In this document: positions 16,419 to 26,241 of the stretch, one piece after another
Layout of the letters: each line of letters begins with the position of its first letter
Numbering within the stretch: position 1 is the first letter of the stretch
Origin: Natronospirillum sp965602035
GTDB taxonomy: Bacteria; Pseudomonadota; Gammaproteobacteria; Pseudomonadales; Natronospirillaceae
DNA: 64,000 nt
Reading direction: 5' to 3'
NCBI GenBank assembly: GCA_965602035.1
Contig: OZ271919.1
Coordinates: 310,001-374,000 of the forward strand
Translations under genes and position numbers: made by a program
Notes under the pieces: generated by a model
The model's input: only the letters and a program-made list of their open reading frames with translations
Databases searched by the model: none
What the model was told of the DNA's origin: nothing

Positions 16419-19400
16419 GGACGATATGGGCTTGCACTTGCAGGCCGCTGATCACAGCATTTCTTGCGCTGGCGCTGGTCGGGTGTAATACGGAGTCGGC
16501 TGATGCGCCGAATGAAGGGGTCACCGGACAAAGCACAGACAACCGCCCGTTGCAGCTGTCAGCGCGCATTGCGTCCTTGCCTGCCGGGCCCCGCAGCATC
16601 GAAGATGGCAACGGTGTATCAGGGGCATTTGCATACCCGGCGACGGGTACGCAGGTCACCGGCAACCTCCGCTTTCGTTTCTCTATCTCTTCAGACTCCC
16701 CGATTCAACAGCTCTATTTGGCAGCGTCTGAAAGTTCGGGAGCGCCCAGTTTTGCCCTGTGCGACCCGGACTGCTCAAATTTGGGCGCCGACGGCCAGGG
16801 GCCAGTGGAAATCGAAGCCTGGGTCTCCGGGCTCAGCCCGCAGAGCCTGGGCCTGACCGAGCCGGGTGAGCAAACCTTTTACCTGTTTGTTGCCGCTGAG
16901 GACAGCCTTTCACTGCAAATCGTTGACGACGTCGCGCTTGATCTGATCCCGGTGACGCTTGACGTCCAGTCACTTGAGCTGTTCGGTTCGTCGCCCGGGC
17001 CGCGGGAGGTCAACCTCGAATGGAGCGCATCTGCCGGTGAATCCGGCTCTCCGGACCTGACCTACGCCGTGCATTACTATCCGTTTTCGGCGGTCATCGA
17101 ATCGGAGGAAGGCGGCTTTATGGCACCGCAGGTGGCAGGTCGGCTCACCGATACGAGTGTGACGCTCGAATCGCTGGATTTCGACTATCTGATCGCACAG
17201 GTGTTCGGCAGCGACGCGAGTGGTTTGGTCACGGCGAGTGAACCGTTGCTGACACCGCCTGTAGTATTTCCGAACCCGACCGAGCTGGTCATAGACCAGA
17301 TTCCCGATGGTGTTTCGGGCGTTATACAGGGTACGTTTGAACGACCTCTGAGCGCATCCACGGCCGAACGCGATATTACCATTCAGGTAACGGACGCAGA
17401 CGCTGAGCCTGTTGACGCCCTCGTCGAGATCTCACCGTTGTCTCAGCTTGAGCAAACCTTGCTGCCGGAGGGAGAGGGTAGTACCGGAGAAGGTGGCGAC
17501 GGGCCGCCGGCCGGTGATGGTGAGTATTTCTGGTTCTCCGGCTACGAATGGCATATCACCTTTAACGAACAGCCGGTCGGACCCGTTCAGATCAATGTAT
17601 CCGCAACCGACCGATTCGGCATCGAGCGCACAGAGGTGTTTGACGTTTCGTTAGCTAAGCCGGCACCCTTGACCGTTGATCTGAATGAAGACACCGGCTT
17701 TAGCACATCCGACCGCATCACCGCAGACAGTTCCATTCAGGTGTCGAATCTGGCTGACGGCGCAGAGTGGGAATATTCGACAGACATTGGCGATACATGG
17801 TCAGCAGGTAGTGGCATTACATTTGTCCTTCCCGAGGGCACCTACGTGCAGAATCAGGTGCAAGTGCGGCAGATCGTTCAGGGCCTGAGTTCTGAACCCA
17901 CAGCGTTGGACGCGGCTACCATCGATCTGACGGCCCCCGGGCTGACCGTTGACGGATTGCCGGCGGCGGTTGACTCGCTGGGGTCTCTGTCGGGAACAGT
18001 GAGCGAACCGTCTTTCGTGTCCGTGACTGTAGAACAACAGGCACCAGTTTCCATCTGGACGGCTTCGGGAAATCCGGTCAATGGATCCTGGACCATCACG
18101 CCTGGTTCATCACTATCCGATGGCAACTTTACCCTGCGATTCCGCGCGGAAGATATCGCCGGCAACATCAGTGAGCACACGGAAACCATCGACATCAGCA
18201 CCATGGCGCCGGTACCGACGGTCAACGATCTGACCATCGATGCCGCCCTGACGCCGCAGGACCTGCTGATCGACGGTACACTGACCTATGACGGGACTGC
18301 CTCCAATGTCATCGGGGCCACGGTCGAGCTCCGCGACCCGACCGACCCCGGTGTCACCCTGCTCGATGACACCGTGACCGTGTCCCGTTTCGATAACAGC
18401 AGCTCCCCCGACCCGGCGTACCGCCTGCACTGGAACACGGACACCAACGAGTGGATGTACGTGCCTCCGGAGAACTGGACGGATCTTCCGGTCGCGAATC
18501 AGTACGCCGAACTGGCCGAAGGCCTGACCGTGACCTTCAACTCCTACACGGGGGTTGAGGGAACCGCATTCGCGACCGTTCGCGCTAAAACGAGCGTGCC
18601 TGACGCCAACAGTGTGACCCTGCTGCTGGACCCGATCGGCGGTGACGACTACCTCAACCAGAGCGATATGGGCAACACCATCACCCTGACCGGGCAGGCC
18701 AGCGGTGACGTCACGCCGGGCGATACGGTCAGCCTTACCGTCTACACGGACACCTATACAGGCTCTGTCACTCAGAACGGCACGTTCAGTATAGACGTGC
18801 CCTTTGCCGCCTTGGAGATGGATACCCAGGTCACGGCGGTGGTTAATGCCACCGATGTCGTGGGGAACACAGGATCAGTGCAGACCAGCCGCGCCTACAC
18901 CGTGGATACGCAACCGCCACAGTTGCAGCTGGACGGGGCGGATCCATTGCTTGTTTCGACCGGCAGCCCGGTTATTTCCGGCTCCGTCTATGAGGCAGTG
19001 GACCTGACTCTGACCATACTGGACACAGGGTCCAACCCGATTGAAGTCTTTACCCGGGAACTGAACGACAGCGGACCGTTCGCATTCGACCTGGCCGCTG
19101 AATCCGCAAGTCTGCCAGATGGCGAATTCACTCTTGACCTCTCTGCCGAAGACCTGGCCGGTAACACGCAGACGCTGATTCGGATGATGACAATCAATTC
19201 GGAGATTCCTGTTATTACCGCAGAGGATCTGATCGTCGATGCAAACGCCCAGATGGGTTTTTCCGTGACCGGCACATTGACCTACCAGGGACCGGCAGAA
19301 GCGGTGGACACCCTGCAACTGGTCATTAATGACCCGGGCAGTAATGAATTCGATCTGTTCAACGAGACAGTCAGCGTGACGCTGGCGGACTCGCCGTCGC

Positions 19401-22400
19401 TGCCCGGGATTGGCGGTTCTGTTGTCTGGGACCCCAACACTGGAGACTGGCAGTTTACCTGGAGTTCGGAATGGCCGATGCCCTACAGCAACGAACTGGA
19501 AGTCAGGCCGAACGATGTGTCCGTGACCGTCACCACTGCCTTCGGGTCGGCGGCCACCGCCCAGTCCGACCTGCGCATCAAGACATCCATTCCCGGCGAA
19601 CCGACGCTGACACTGAGCAATGATACGGGTGCCAGTGGATCGGATGGCATCACCAGTGACGGCACTATCACAGTGGGCGGTCTGGAGAACGGTACCACCT
19701 GGGAATTCACCACCGACGGCGGCAGTACCTGGCAGCCCGGGACCGGGGCAACATTCGAGTTGTCAGAGGGTTCCTTCGGCTACGGCGATGTGCAGGTTCT
19801 GCAGATTGACGAAGTAGGCAATGAAAGCACGGTGGGCGTGCTCAATGCCTCCATTCTGGTGGATGCGACAGCACCGGATGCACCGACCCTGTCGTTCCCC
19901 GTGCAGTCCGGATTTACCAATGCGACGCAGGTTTCAATATCCGGACTCGAACAGGATGCTGATTGGGAATACAGCACCGACGGTGGCGGCATCTGGGAAA
20001 CGGGCAGTGGCTCCGGGATTACACTGAGTGAAGGTGTTTATGCCGCCGCCGATATTCTGGCTCGCCAGACCGATCTGGCGGGCAATGTGAGTTCAATCGG
20101 CAATGCCGGGCTGACAGGGCCTATAGAAGTTGACGTTACGCCCCCGGTTTCGCCCTATGCGACATTGAGCAATAACACCGGTTCGGACGACACGGTGACC
20201 ATTGATGGCACGGTAGGTCTTCAGGATATCGAGTCGTTGGCGAGCTGGGAATACAGCCTGGATGCGGGCAGCACCTGGCAGAACGGCACCGGCACGCAGT
20301 TTGTATTGCCGGAGGGAACCTGGCAGGAATCCGACGTGCTCACTCGCCAGACCGATGCAGCAGGGAATACCAGCGAATTCAATGGCCAGCTGGACCTGAG
20401 CCTCTACTCAATTTCGGCGATCACTGTGCTGGCGCCTATGACGGCGGTCAATGACAGCTATGACCTGCTCATCGACGAAAGCGCGTCGATCAGCATTGGA
20501 GCTGCCAGTGGGGTACTGGCCAATGATACGACGGTAAGCTCACCATCGGTTACCGGCTCGATCGTACAGTCTTCCGGTCTGGAATCACTGGTGCTCAACG
20601 CGGATGGCAGCTTCTCGCTGACTGATATCGCAACGGATTATCTTGAATTCGATTACGTGCTCGACAACGGGGCACAGAGCGTCACGGCTACTGCGACCAT
20701 TTCCCTGAACAACATTGCCGTCGCCGTCCCTCAGGTCTGTGGCATATTGCCGGCGACACTGATTGCCGGTGAAACCGTTAACTGGCCGCTCAGTATTCTC
20801 AACGATGGGAATTCCACGCCAACGCTGGAGATCGATACGGCAAAGACGGATCCGGCGCTTGGTCTCAGCGTGAGTGGCACCATGCTGACCTTTACCAGCC
20901 CCACAGCGGGCAATCACCAGGCTGCCGTGAATCTGGTGAGCGACGGCGAGGTAATTGACGCTATCGGGCCCTTCCCGGTGCAGGTTGTGTCAGGGTTCAC
21001 GCCCTACAGCGATACCAATGGCACCGCTGTTCCCGCAGATGCGCTGCTCAATGGCCACGACGGATACTCCTACACCGTTTCGCAGAACGGTGACCAAACC
21101 GTACTGCGGCGCCTGAACAGTGATGGCAGTGCAGACACAACCTTTGGCACCAGTGGTCAGCTCAGCGTGAGCCCGGGCAGCGGTGAGACCAATTACCGGA
21201 TTCTCGATGTGCAGAGGGTAGGGGACAAAATTCTGGTCGTCGGGTCGTTTGAGGCCGATATTCTGTTCACCCCGGTCGTTCAACCCTTCCTGGTTCAATT
21301 CGACACGTACAACGAAGCCGGCTCGCTGATCTACGATACCCTCGGCAGTCTGCTGTCCGATGACACTGAGTATTCCGCGGTTACATTGGCCGGTGCCGAA
21401 ACCCTGTGGCTGGGCAGCAGCGCCTGGACCCTTCAGGAAGAAGAATTCCAGGCCTCGGTGACCCGGCACGACATTACGGATCTGATCAACGGTTTTACAA
21501 TCGGTGACAACCTGGTGTCGCTGGGCAGCCTGTTGAGCGGTGAGTCACTTGAGAACGAATTCCGCACCGAAGCCATCGTTGACGGTCCGGATGGCTCTGC
21601 CTACGTCATCGGCCTGTCCATCAATGAGGGTGAAACCCTCAAGGTGCTCCGTGTTCTTGCGGATGAGGGTGACCGGGCATCGACGGCAACGCTGGATACC
21701 GGGTTTGGTTCCAGCGGCACTGTAGAGTTCGGGCAGGGCAGTACGATACTGGCCAACGCTCAGGTGCTGGATACCCTGACGACCGATAACGGTGAACTTT
21801 GGATTTTTGCGTCTGAAGTCCGTACAACGGCGACCAATGACACGACTTCCTTGATACTACTCCGCGTGTCTGTTGATGGAACTGGCTACATTGTCGCGAG
21901 GGGCATGCCGATTCTGGCGACTCCTGCCGCCGGCGAAAGCCACGAACCGCTGGCAATGACGGCAGCACCGGGAGGCGGTGTATTCATCGCCTATACAGAC
22001 GGCGATCAGAACAGGGTGCTTGTGCGCCGTTACGATGAATCCGGCAACCTGGTCACAGGCTTTGGCTCCAACGGAACGAGGCAGCTTCACAGTTATCCGG
22101 CGGGTATCGACGACAAAGCAGTGAAAGCGGTTTTCGTTGGCTCCCGTTCACTGTCGGTTTACTACCCCACTGTCGACGGTTACCAGTTCAACCGGCTCGC
22201 TGTTTCGGGCCATGCGGAATACAGCCATTTCAGTTCTAGCTGTGGCCCGGTGGTGCGTGAAGCCGGTACAGGCTCGGCGGCCGCCCCAACCGTACAGGGC
22301 ATATCGGGGTCCACGGATCTCTTCATTGCGGCCAGCAATCAGGAATTCAGGCGAATTGACCGCATGATCGGCGGTGAGTCCTGGGATTTGGGCGACAACC

Positions 22401-24469
22401 GGGAGCTCTTCTACCAGGCTGAGACCAGTCTGCCCGACGCCACGGTATATCAGTTGTTGGAGCAACCGGGTGGTCAGGTTCTTTTCACGGGTGACGATTT
22501 CGGGTATCCCGTCGTTGGTCGGCTCGATACTAACGGAGATCTGGATACCGCGTTCGGTTCGAGCTACGGAACTGAACCCGTTCCCTCTCCGGCATATGGC
22601 CCGCCGCTGGCTCTGGCGGAGGACGATAACGGGCACATTTTCCTCGTCGCGGACCAGTCGCAGTTCGGACGGGATCTCTACGAATATGCAGGCGGAACCT
22701 GGCAAACCACCCAGGAACTGCCGACCAGTGGCCGTATGGACTTGCTGGCGCGTCCGGGGGGCGGCGTCTACCTGCTGCACAATGATTCCACAACCTACTC
22801 ATTGTCCGCATACGACAGCAACGGCGCGGGTGCGGATACTGGCTTCGGCTCAATGGGCGCCTATCTGTCCGGCAGCAACCGGGATGCTCTGGCGATTATT
22901 AACGATGGCACCAGGCTTCTGATCTACAGCGAGGCCGACGGCGGCGGGGCACCGGTGCAGATAGACGCTGTTACCTACACCGGCTCGGTTGATGCGTCCT
23001 GGGGTAACAACGGCTCGGTCAGTTTCGCGGGATACAGCAGCCCGGTATCGAACCAGAGTGATTCCGAGAAGCTGAGTCTACTGGCGCGAGATCCAGGCAC
23101 CGGCGATGTCTATGTCGCGCTGAATACGCCCGGTACCCTCTACGGCGCATCAATCGTACGGCTGGATGACACCGGGCAACTGGATACGAGCTGGGGTAAC
23201 TTCGGCTACGCGCCTGCGCCCTGGCCGGTAGGCCCGGTAAACGATTTTGCCGGTATTGCCTGGGCGAGTGGCCAGTTGCGTGTAATATCCGACAACCCGC
23301 TCTACGGCGTTACGGTTTCGGCACTCGGTATCAATGGTGCCCCCGATGACAGCGTTTCCAATGCCTGGATCGGGTCAACAGAAGGCGACTATGCCCGTTC
23401 ACTTACCGTGTCACAGAACAGTAATGCGCTGCTCACCAACTGGACACCCGGTGCCGGTATGGATCCGCCCCGGTCGGTTACCTGGGGGCTGGATGTGTCC
23501 GGCGTTAATCGAAGTGGCTTTGGTGCAGATGGCCAACAATTGCAGGTGGGTGAGGAGGTCGGTGCGCTGTCTATCGTCGGTATTGCCGATGTGCGGGACC
23601 TGCACCTGTCTGAAACCGGCGAACTGCTGGTGGGCACGATTGGCTTTGGCGACGGAGTGCAGGTTCCGGCCGATCTGACCATTGAATCCTTCCGCATGAC
23701 AGACCTGCTGGCCAGTAATACCGCCTCTGTTGCCTCGTTTTCGGGCATCCAGAGCAGTAATGGCAGTGACCTGCAGCAACTGTCCGTCAGCCAATACGGT
23801 ACCCTGAACTGGGCAGCACAGACGGACACCGGCACGGCGAGCCCAGGGCAGGTCAGACTGGTCGGCTGGAACAGTGGGTTTGAGGCCAACCCGATTCCCC
23901 CAGCCAATGTGTCGATTCCGGGAACCTATTCGGAGGCTCAGATCAGAAAGGTTGTTGATATCCGGACCACGGGCAACCAGCTCGTGATGGCGAACGATAT
24001 TCCGGATGATACGGTTCTGTTTCATTCGGCCAATGACTTCACGCCTGTTTCTCTGTCGGGTATGCCGGTCGATCTGATATTGCTTCCATCGGGGGCCAGT
24101 CTGGCACTCACGGACGTATCGCTGACCCGGTTGACGCCCGCGGGGGTTGTTGATTCTGGCTTTGCGGGAAGCGGTACCTGGATGCCTCAGAATGACCTGC
24201 TGGGGGCGTCATTTGCAGCACTGGCCCGAGCCTCGGACGGTAGCCTGTACGCAGGTGGTGAGCTCGCCGGACAGCCGTTGGTTGTGCGTCTTGACGAGAG
24301 CGGGACCGTTCTCGGGTATTGGCACGGTGAGGCACTGACGTCTGTGCAACGAGGCGCCGTGGTGGATCTGGAATCCGACCCGGCCGGTCACCTGAATGTG
24401 CTAATGGATGTACTTTACGACGGGGTATGGCAGGCCGAATGGCAGCGGATTCCGTTTGTGGTCCACTGA
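16415..24469 (+). CDS. Giant outer-membrane lipoprotein with Ig-like and delta-60 repeats (2684 aa)
   Basis: A type II signal peptide with lipobox LVGC (Cys24) is followed by Asn, not Asp, predicting an outer-membrane lipoprotein. Residues about 180-1330 hold bacterial Ig/cadherin-like modules. Four copies of a roughly 50-residue module with the core WEYSTDGG..W..G.G..F.L.EG.Y start near residues 430, 1073, 1169 and 1255. A cadherin-like segment (AASGVLANDTTV) lies near 1370. The C-terminal half carries delta-60-type repeats, e.g. ADTTFGTSGQL (near 1568), LDTGFGSSGTV (1760), LVTGFGSNGTR (1880), ADTGFGSMGAY (2140), VDASWGNNGSV (2192) and LDTSWGNFGYA (2256). These form a beta-propeller-like surface array. 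ATG overlaps the preceding stop (ATGA). It is probably a surface adhesin or matrix protein. The function is not known. Confidence 0.85.
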   Translation: MRTIWACTCRPLITAFLALALVGCNTESADAPNEGVTGQSTDNRPLQLSARIASLPAGPRSIEDGNGVSGAFAYPATGTQVTGNLRFRFSISSDSPIQQLYLAASESSGAPSFALCDPDCSNLGADGQGPVEIEAWVSGLSPQSLGLTEPGEQTFYLFVAAEDSLSLQIVDDVALDLIPVTLDVQSLELFGSSPGPREVNLEWSASAGESGSPDLTYAVHYYPFSAVIESEEGGFMAPQVAGRLTDTSVTLESLDFDYLIAQVFGSDASGLVTASEPLLTPPVVFPNPTELVIDQIPDGVSGVIQGTFERPLSASTAERDITIQVTDADAEPVDALVEISPLSQLEQTLLPEGEGSTGEGGDGPPAGDGEYFWFSGYEWHITFNEQPVGPVQINVSATDRFGIERTEVFDVSLAKPAPLTVDLNEDTGFSTSDRITADSSIQVSNLADGAEWEYSTDIGDTWSAGSGITFVLPEGTYVQNQVQVRQIVQGLSSEPTALDAATIDLTAPGLTVDGLPAAVDSLGSLSGTVSEPSFVSVTVEQQAPVSIWTASGNPVNGSWTITPGSSLSDGNFTLRFRAEDIAGNISEHTETIDISTMAPVPTVNDLTIDAALTPQDLLIDGTLTYDGTASNVIGATVELRDPTDPGVTLLDDTVTVSRFDNSSSPDPAYRLHWNTDTNEWMYVPPENWTDLPVANQYAELAEGLTVTFNSYTGVEGTAFATVRAKTSVPDANSVTLLLDPIGGDDYLNQSDMGNTITLTGQASGDVTPGDTVSLTVYTDTYTGSVTQNGTFSIDVPFAALEMDTQVTAVVNATDVVGNTGSVQTSRAYTVDTQPPQLQLDGADPLLVSTGSPVISGSVYEAVDLTLTILDTGSNPIEVFTRELNDSGPFAFDLAAESASLPDGEFTLDLSAEDLAGNTQTLIRMMTINSEIPVITAEDLIVDANAQMGFSVTGTLTYQGPAEAVDTLQLVINDPGSNEFDLFNETVSVTLADSPSLPGIGGSVVWDPNTGDWQFTWSSEWPMPYSNELEVRPNDVSVTVTTAFGSAATAQSDLRIKTSIPGEPTLTLSNDTGASGSDGITSDGTITVGGLENGTTWEFTTDGGSTWQPGTGATFELSEGSFGYGDVQVLQIDEVGNESTVGVLNASILVDATAPDAPTLSFPVQSGFTNATQVSISGLEQDADWEYSTDGGGIWETGSGSGITLSEGVYAAADILARQTDLAGNVSSIGNAGLTGPIEVDVTPPVSPYATLSNNTGSDDTVTIDGTVGLQDIESLASWEYSLDAGSTWQNGTGTQFVLPEGTWQESDVLTRQTDAAGNTSEFNGQLDLSLYSISAITVLAPMTAVNDSYDLLIDESASISIGAASGVLANDTTVSSPSVTGSIVQSSGLESLVLNADGSFSLTDIATDYLEFDYVLDNGAQSVTATATISLNNIAVAVPQVCGILPATLIAGETVNWPLSILNDGNSTPTLEIDTAKTDPALGLSVSGTMLTFTSPTAGNHQAAVNLVSDGEVIDAIGPFPVQVVSGFTPYSDTNGTAVPADALLNGHDGYSYTVSQNGDQTVLRRLNSDGSADTTFGTSGQLSVSPGSGETNYRILDVQRVGDKILVVGSFEADILFTPVVQPFLVQFDTYNEAGSLIYDTLGSLLSDDTEYSAVTLAGAETLWLGSSAWTLQEEEFQASVTRHDITDLINGFTIGDNLVSLGSLLSGESLENEFRTEAIVDGPDGSAYVIGLSINEGETLKVLRVLADEGDRASTATLDTGFGSSGTVEFGQGSTILANAQVLDTLTTDNGELWIFASEVRTTATNDTTSLILLRVSVDGTGYIVARGMPILATPAAGESHEPLAMTAAPGGGVFIAYTDGDQNRVLVRRYDESGNLVTGFGSNGTRQLHSYPAGIDDKAVKAVFVGSRSLSVYYPTVDGYQFNRLAVSGHAEYSHFSSSCGPVVREAGTGSAAAPTVQGISGSTDLFIAASNQEFRRIDRMIGGESWDLGDNRELFYQAETSLPDATVYQLLEQPGGQVLFTGDDFGYPVVGRLDTNGDLDTAFGSSYGTEPVPSPAYGPPLALAEDDNGHIFLVADQSQFGRDLYEYAGGTWQTTQELPTSGRMDLLARPGGGVYLLHNDSTTYSLSAYDSNGAGADTGFGSMGAYLSGSNRDALAIINDGTRLLIYSEADGGGAPVQIDAVTYTGSVDASWGNNGSVSFAGYSSPVSNQSDSEKLSLLARDPGTGDVYVALNTPGTLYGASIVRLDDTGQLDTSWGNFGYAPAPWPVGPVNDFAGIAWASGQLRVISDNPLYGVTVSALGINGAPDDSVSNAWIGSTEGDYARSLTVSQNSNALLTNWTPGAGMDPPRSVTWGLDVSGVNRSGFGADGQQLQVGEEVGALSIVGIADVRDLHLSETGELLVGTIGFGDGVQVPADLTIESFRMTDLLASNTASVASFSGIQSSNGSDLQQLSVSQYGTLNWAAQTDTGTASPGQVRLVGWNSGFEANPIPPANVSIPGTYSEAQIRKVVDIRTTGNQLVMANDIPDDTVLFHSANDFTPVSLSGMPVDLILLPSGASLALTDVSLTRLTPAGVVDSGFAGSGTWMPQNDLLGASFAALARASDGSLYAGGELAGQPLVVRLDESGTVLGYWHGEALTSVQRGAVVDLESDPAGHLNVLMDVLYDGVWQAEWQRIPFVVH

Positions 24470-24478
24470 TCTTTACAC

Positions 24479-24535
24479 CGCAGCCTTCGGCAGCCCCTGC
24501 AAGCGGCATTTTGTAGGAGCGACCGAAGGTCGCGA
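24479..24535. repeat. REP-like inverted pair downstream of the giant lipoprotein gene
   Basis: A minus-oriented copy (24479-24500, CGCAGCC...CCCTGC, slightly diverged) faces a plus-oriented copy (24513-24535, GTAGGAGC...GCGA). Each copy is itself a small hairpin, GACC-GAA-GGTC in the plus copy. The pair resembles a BIME and fills the space between two convergent genes, where it may also end transcription. Confidence 0.8.
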
Positions 24536-24539
24536 TTCA

Positions 24540-25001
24540 TTATTCCTCCGTATACGGAATCTCTTCGTCCTCCAGAAACTCCCGCGCTACCTCCTTGACG
24601 GCTTCAAACTTCCAGGCAAACCAGTCTTCGCGAATACCCAACTCGATGATGGTATCGCCGAACCGGCGAAATGCACCCTTGCCCTTGATCGCTCGTAACA
24701 AAACTTCGGCCTCCGGCTCGGGCCGGGAGTTTGAAAATTCCTGCATGGTACTGTAGTCGTCCCGCTCGAACTGGCCGGGCAATTCGATGAAGGCGTCATC
24801 CTCGAGGACCCGGCGCACATCCGGCGCTCTCTCGACAAACCAGGGTGGCATGTCATCCGTGGAGTAATACGCCATGTCCGCTTCTTCCTCGGAGAAGCCG
24901 ATCATCTCTCCGGTTTTGCGGTTGATGTATGAGTACCATCCATCGTCCGGGATTAACTCCATTTCCTCGGCAACCTTCTTCAGGCTTACTGGTAATGGCA
25001 T
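24540..25001 (-). CDS. UPF0158 family protein
   Basis: This 153-residue acidic cytoplasmic protein matches the UPF0158 family. Recognisable elements are the N-terminal DDGWYSYINRKTGEM and the central FIELPGQFERDDYSTMQEFS. The C-terminal GKGAFRRFGDTIIELGIREDW leads to WFAWKFEAVKEVAREFLEDEEI. The family has no established biochemical function. The gene stands alone between two groups of REP-like repeats (24479-24535 and 25041-25112), so it is probably monocistronic. ATG 25001 follows a GGAGG-like stretch on the minus strand. Confidence 0.88.
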   Translation of the reverse strand: MPLPVSLKKVAEEMELIPDDGWYSYINRKTGEMIGFSEEEADMAYYSTDDMPPWFVERAPDVRRVLEDDAFIELPGQFERDDYSTMQEFSNSRPEPEAEVLLRAIKGKGAFRRFGDTIIELGIREDWFAWKFEAVKEVAREFLEDEEIPYTEE

Positions 25002-25040
25002 ATGAGGCCTCCGTACACGAGAATCCCAAACCCTTAATCA

Positions 25041-25112
25041 TCGCAGCCTTCGGCAGCTCCTACCAGAGGCTTATTGGTAGGAGTGACCTGTTACATAGCG
25101 TCTTGGTCGCGA
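25041..25112. repeat. REP-like repeats upstream of the UPF0158 gene
   Basis: A full minus-oriented copy lies at 25041-25063 (TCGCAGCC...CTCCTAC). A broken plus-oriented copy follows, with its GTAGGAG head at 25077 and its GGTCGCGATT tail at 25105-25114, separated by about 20 unrelated bases. The tail touches the 3' end of the pyruvyltransferase gene. Confidence 0.7.
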
Positions 25113-25113
25113 T

Positions 25114-26241
25114 TCAGGCGTCGAAATAGTTTCTGTAGAACTCACGAGTCTCGCGCGCACGCTCGGCGAAGCCTGAGCTGCTGTTCAGATCCTCGCCGGC
25201 GCCGGGTTTCATAAGCGCCTCTGATCGCTGAATAATCTCCGATGATAGATCGCCAGTGGGGTCAACAGAGAGCGATGACAGTCCGATGCTGTCGTACAGA
25301 TCCCGGATTCGGTTCAGTACTGCGATGCCAACAATCGGTTTGCGCATTACGAGAGAGCAGATATTGGCATGCAACCGTGTCGCAATAACGAATGTAGCGT
25401 CCCGGTACAGGGACCAGACAGCATTCTGGTGCTCAAAGCCGGTCACAACCGGTGCTACATGAACCCGGGTTCGAACCAGCCAGTTGTCCAGAATCCCCAA
25501 TAGAGCGTTGATGCCAACAAGGTCGCTGTGAATATGGGGTACCAGCACGATATCCAGATCATGAGTCTGAATCACGTTGGCCAGGGTATCAGCGAGCGTC
25601 GCCATGAAGTCATCGGGGCTGAACGACGGTTCGAGTGACTGTCTGAGAAACAATTGGTCGTATGCCAGGTTCAGCGCGAAGTAAGGTCGTTCTCGACCGA
25701 ACGGTGACGGTTGCTCCGGTGGCGGAAAGAAGAAACCGTTGTCCAATAGTTCCGGAAATTCGCCGCTCGCATCCGGAGCCACGGAGTCAATAACGTGGCG
25801 GGAGCCATCGTTCCTGATCGCCAGTGTTAACTTCGGGTGTTCAAGGATGTCGTTGAGAAATCTCTGGAACCGTTTGGCATTGCCCTCCGGGATGCGCTGC
25901 TTTTCCTCGCAGCCCAGGCTGCAGAGCAGGTAGGGTGTGGTAATCCGCTTAAGAACGTCGGGCGGAAACCCCAGCGTTGTGCCATTCGGGCTGTCAGGGA
26001 GATGATACTCGAGAAATCCACCACCCCCGATAATCACCTGGTCGAAGGTGTTCGCATAATCCACGAACTCGGAATCGAATCGTTGTTTATCGGAATAGCG
26101 GTAGTTGTTGTAGAAACGACGTATCTCACACTCAGTGATCTCGGGCTTACTGATTGAGTCAGCCAGGATCCGGTACAATCCAGCATGGCTGGCGTTGTCG
26201 CCGATATTTCCGCTGAACGACGCAATATGCAGAATCTTCAT
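25114..26241 (-). CDS. Polysaccharide pyruvyl transferase family protein
   Basis: This 375-residue protein belongs to the polysaccharide pyruvyl transferase family (PF04230, CsaB/WcaK-like). The N-terminal MKILHIASFSGNIGDNASHAG is the family's opening, with the NIGDNA turn. The C-terminal half has a Rossmann-like donor site and the ATRLHANICSLVMRKPIVGIA segment that contains the conserved R-x-H. These enzymes add a ketal pyruvate from PEP to a sugar in surface glycans. The gene is the last of a five-gene leftward operon and overlaps neuA by ATGA (26238-26241). It may therefore modify the nonulosonic-acid-containing glycan placed on flagellin, or another glycan built by the same operon. Substrate assignment is inference. 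Confidence 0.8.
   Translation of the reverse strand: MKILHIASFSGNIGDNASHAGLYRILADSISKPEITECEIRRFYNNYRYSDKQRFDSEFVDYANTFDQVIIGGGGFLEYHLPDSPNGTTLGFPPDVLKRITTPYLLCSLGCEEKQRIPEGNAKRFQRFLNDILEHPKLTLAIRNDGSRHVIDSVAPDASGEFPELLDNGFFFPPPEQPSPFGRERPYFALNLAYDQLFLRQSLEPSFSPDDFMATLADTLANVIQTHDLDIVLVPHIHSDLVGINALLGILDNWLVRTRVHVAPVVTGFEHQNAVWSLYRDATFVIATRLHANICSLVMRKPIVGIAVLNRIRDLYDSIGLSSLSVDPTGDLSSEIIQRSEALMKPGAGEDLNSSSGFAERARETREFYRNYFDA

Noticed and set aside
16415..24469. Giant protein as an RTX toxin exported by the TolC/HlyD pair at 61-64 kb
   Set aside because: There are no GGxGxDxux nonapeptide repeats, and the N-terminus is a lipoprotein signal, so type I export is not supported.
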